This document shows positions 6,621 through 6,935 of a stretch of 6,935 bases of DNA, in pieces. Below the pieces are notes generated by a model that saw only the letters and a list, made by a program, of their open reading frames with translations, ran no database searches and was not told where the DNA came from. Source of the stretch: an uncultured Ruminococcus sp. (GTDB taxonomy: Bacteria; Bacillota; Clostridia; Oscillospirales; Acutalibacteraceae); contig CACXGH010000019.1 in the NCBI GenBank assembly GCA_902767175.1, forward strand, positions 1-6,935. Direction: 5' to 3'. The translations under genes were made by a program, and so were the position numbers. Every line of letters begins with the position of its first letter. The stretch's first letter is position 1.

Positions 6621-6935
6621 GTCGCACCTCGCATGAGGTGCGTGAGTAGAAATTTGGCGGTTTGTCCATCTATGGAAACGGACAGGGTCGCACCTCGCAT
6701 GAGGTGCGTGAGTAGAAATTGCATCTGACGGAATACCATCCGGGACAGAATAGTCGCACCTCGCATGAGGTGCGTGAGTAGAAATATCCGAACCCCCAGG
6801 CATTGTTTAATGTCGGTGTCGCACCTCGCATGAGGTGCGTGAGTAGAAATTTCTTGTCTGATGATAATGCGCCTGTCCTCCGGGTCGCACCTCGCATGAG
6901 GTGCGTGAGTAGAAATGGTTCGTTTTTGATTTGGG
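6621..6935 (+). CRISPR. Type I-C CRISPR array, leader-proximal end (continues past window)
   Basis: Five identical 33-nt repeats lie at 6621-6653, 6687-6719, 6753-6785, 6818-6850 and 6884-6916. Spacers are at 6654-6686 (33 nt), 6720-6752 (33), 6786-6817 (32) and 6851-6883 (33); a fifth is cut at the window end (6917-6935). Each repeat reads GT, then an 8-nt arm CGCACCTC, loop GCAT, the perfectly complementary arm GAGGTGCG, and an 11-nt tail TGAGTAGAAAT. Cas5c would be expected to cut at the 3' base of the stem, leaving the tail as the crRNA 5' handle. The leader and cas2 lie on the left, so 6621 is the newest end. The absence of any repeat degeneration fits the leader-proximal end of an active array. 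Apparent minus-strand reading frames across the repeats are artefacts of the repeat unit. Confidence 0.99.

Noticed and set aside
6663..6676. Small palindrome TCCAT-CT-ATGGA inside spacer 1
   Set aside because: Spacer content comes from the invader; a 5-bp hairpin is expected by chance.
6533..6897. Three overlapping minus-strand reading frames across the array, encoding recurrent LLTHLMRGAT- or STHAPHARCD-like blocks
   Set aside because: The repeated peptide is simply the CRISPR repeat read in the wrong strand; the frames have no ribosome binding site and are interrupted by spacer sequence.

Overview
The window holds most of a type I-C CRISPR-Cas locus, all on the plus strand: the C-terminal part of cas3, then cas5c, cas8c (with an internal cas11c start), cas7c, cas4, cas1 and cas2, a leader of about 147 bp, and the first five repeats of a CRISPR array that runs off the right edge. 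Gene order, protein motifs and repeat architecture all match subtype I-C (formerly Dvulg, csd1/csd2). Moderate GC content, strong AAGGAGG-type ribosome binding sites and the protein flavour suggest a low- to moderate-GC Gram-positive bacterium, probably a gut Clostridia relative such as Ruminococcus. That assignment is an impression, not a computed result. Layout: bases 1-1122 encode the cas3 helicase part (the DEAH box is visible; the HD nuclease domain and Walker A lie upstream of the window). Bases 1136-4526 encode the Cascade/I-C effector: cas5c (crRNA endonuclease and 5'-handle binder), cas8c (large subunit, PAM recognition), an internal TTG-initiated cas11c (small subunit), and cas7c (backbone). 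Bases 4523-6473 encode the adaptation genes cas4, cas1 and cas2. Bases 6474-6620 are the leader, and 6621-6935 are the array, with five identical 33-nt repeats, four complete spacers of 32-33 nt and one cut spacer. Genes are packed tightly: gaps are 2-13 nt where present, and cas5c/cas8c, cas7c/cas4 and cas4/cas1 overlap by 7, 4 and 4 nt. This implies one polycistronic, translationally coupled operon. Together the products would acquire spacers (Cas4-Cas1-Cas2), process the pre-crRNA (Cas5c cutting at the base of the repeat hairpin to leave an 11-nt 5' handle), survey DNA (Cas5c-Cas8c-Cas11c-Cas7c) and degrade targets (Cas3). No undescribed system is evident. The most informative non-obvious element is the hidden cas11c start inside cas8c, which standard gene callers miss. 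Smaller points are the inverted repeat at the start of the leader, the repeat 3' tail (TGAGTAGAAAT), and a 12-nt match between spacer 4 and the cas3 gene that is probably coincidental.
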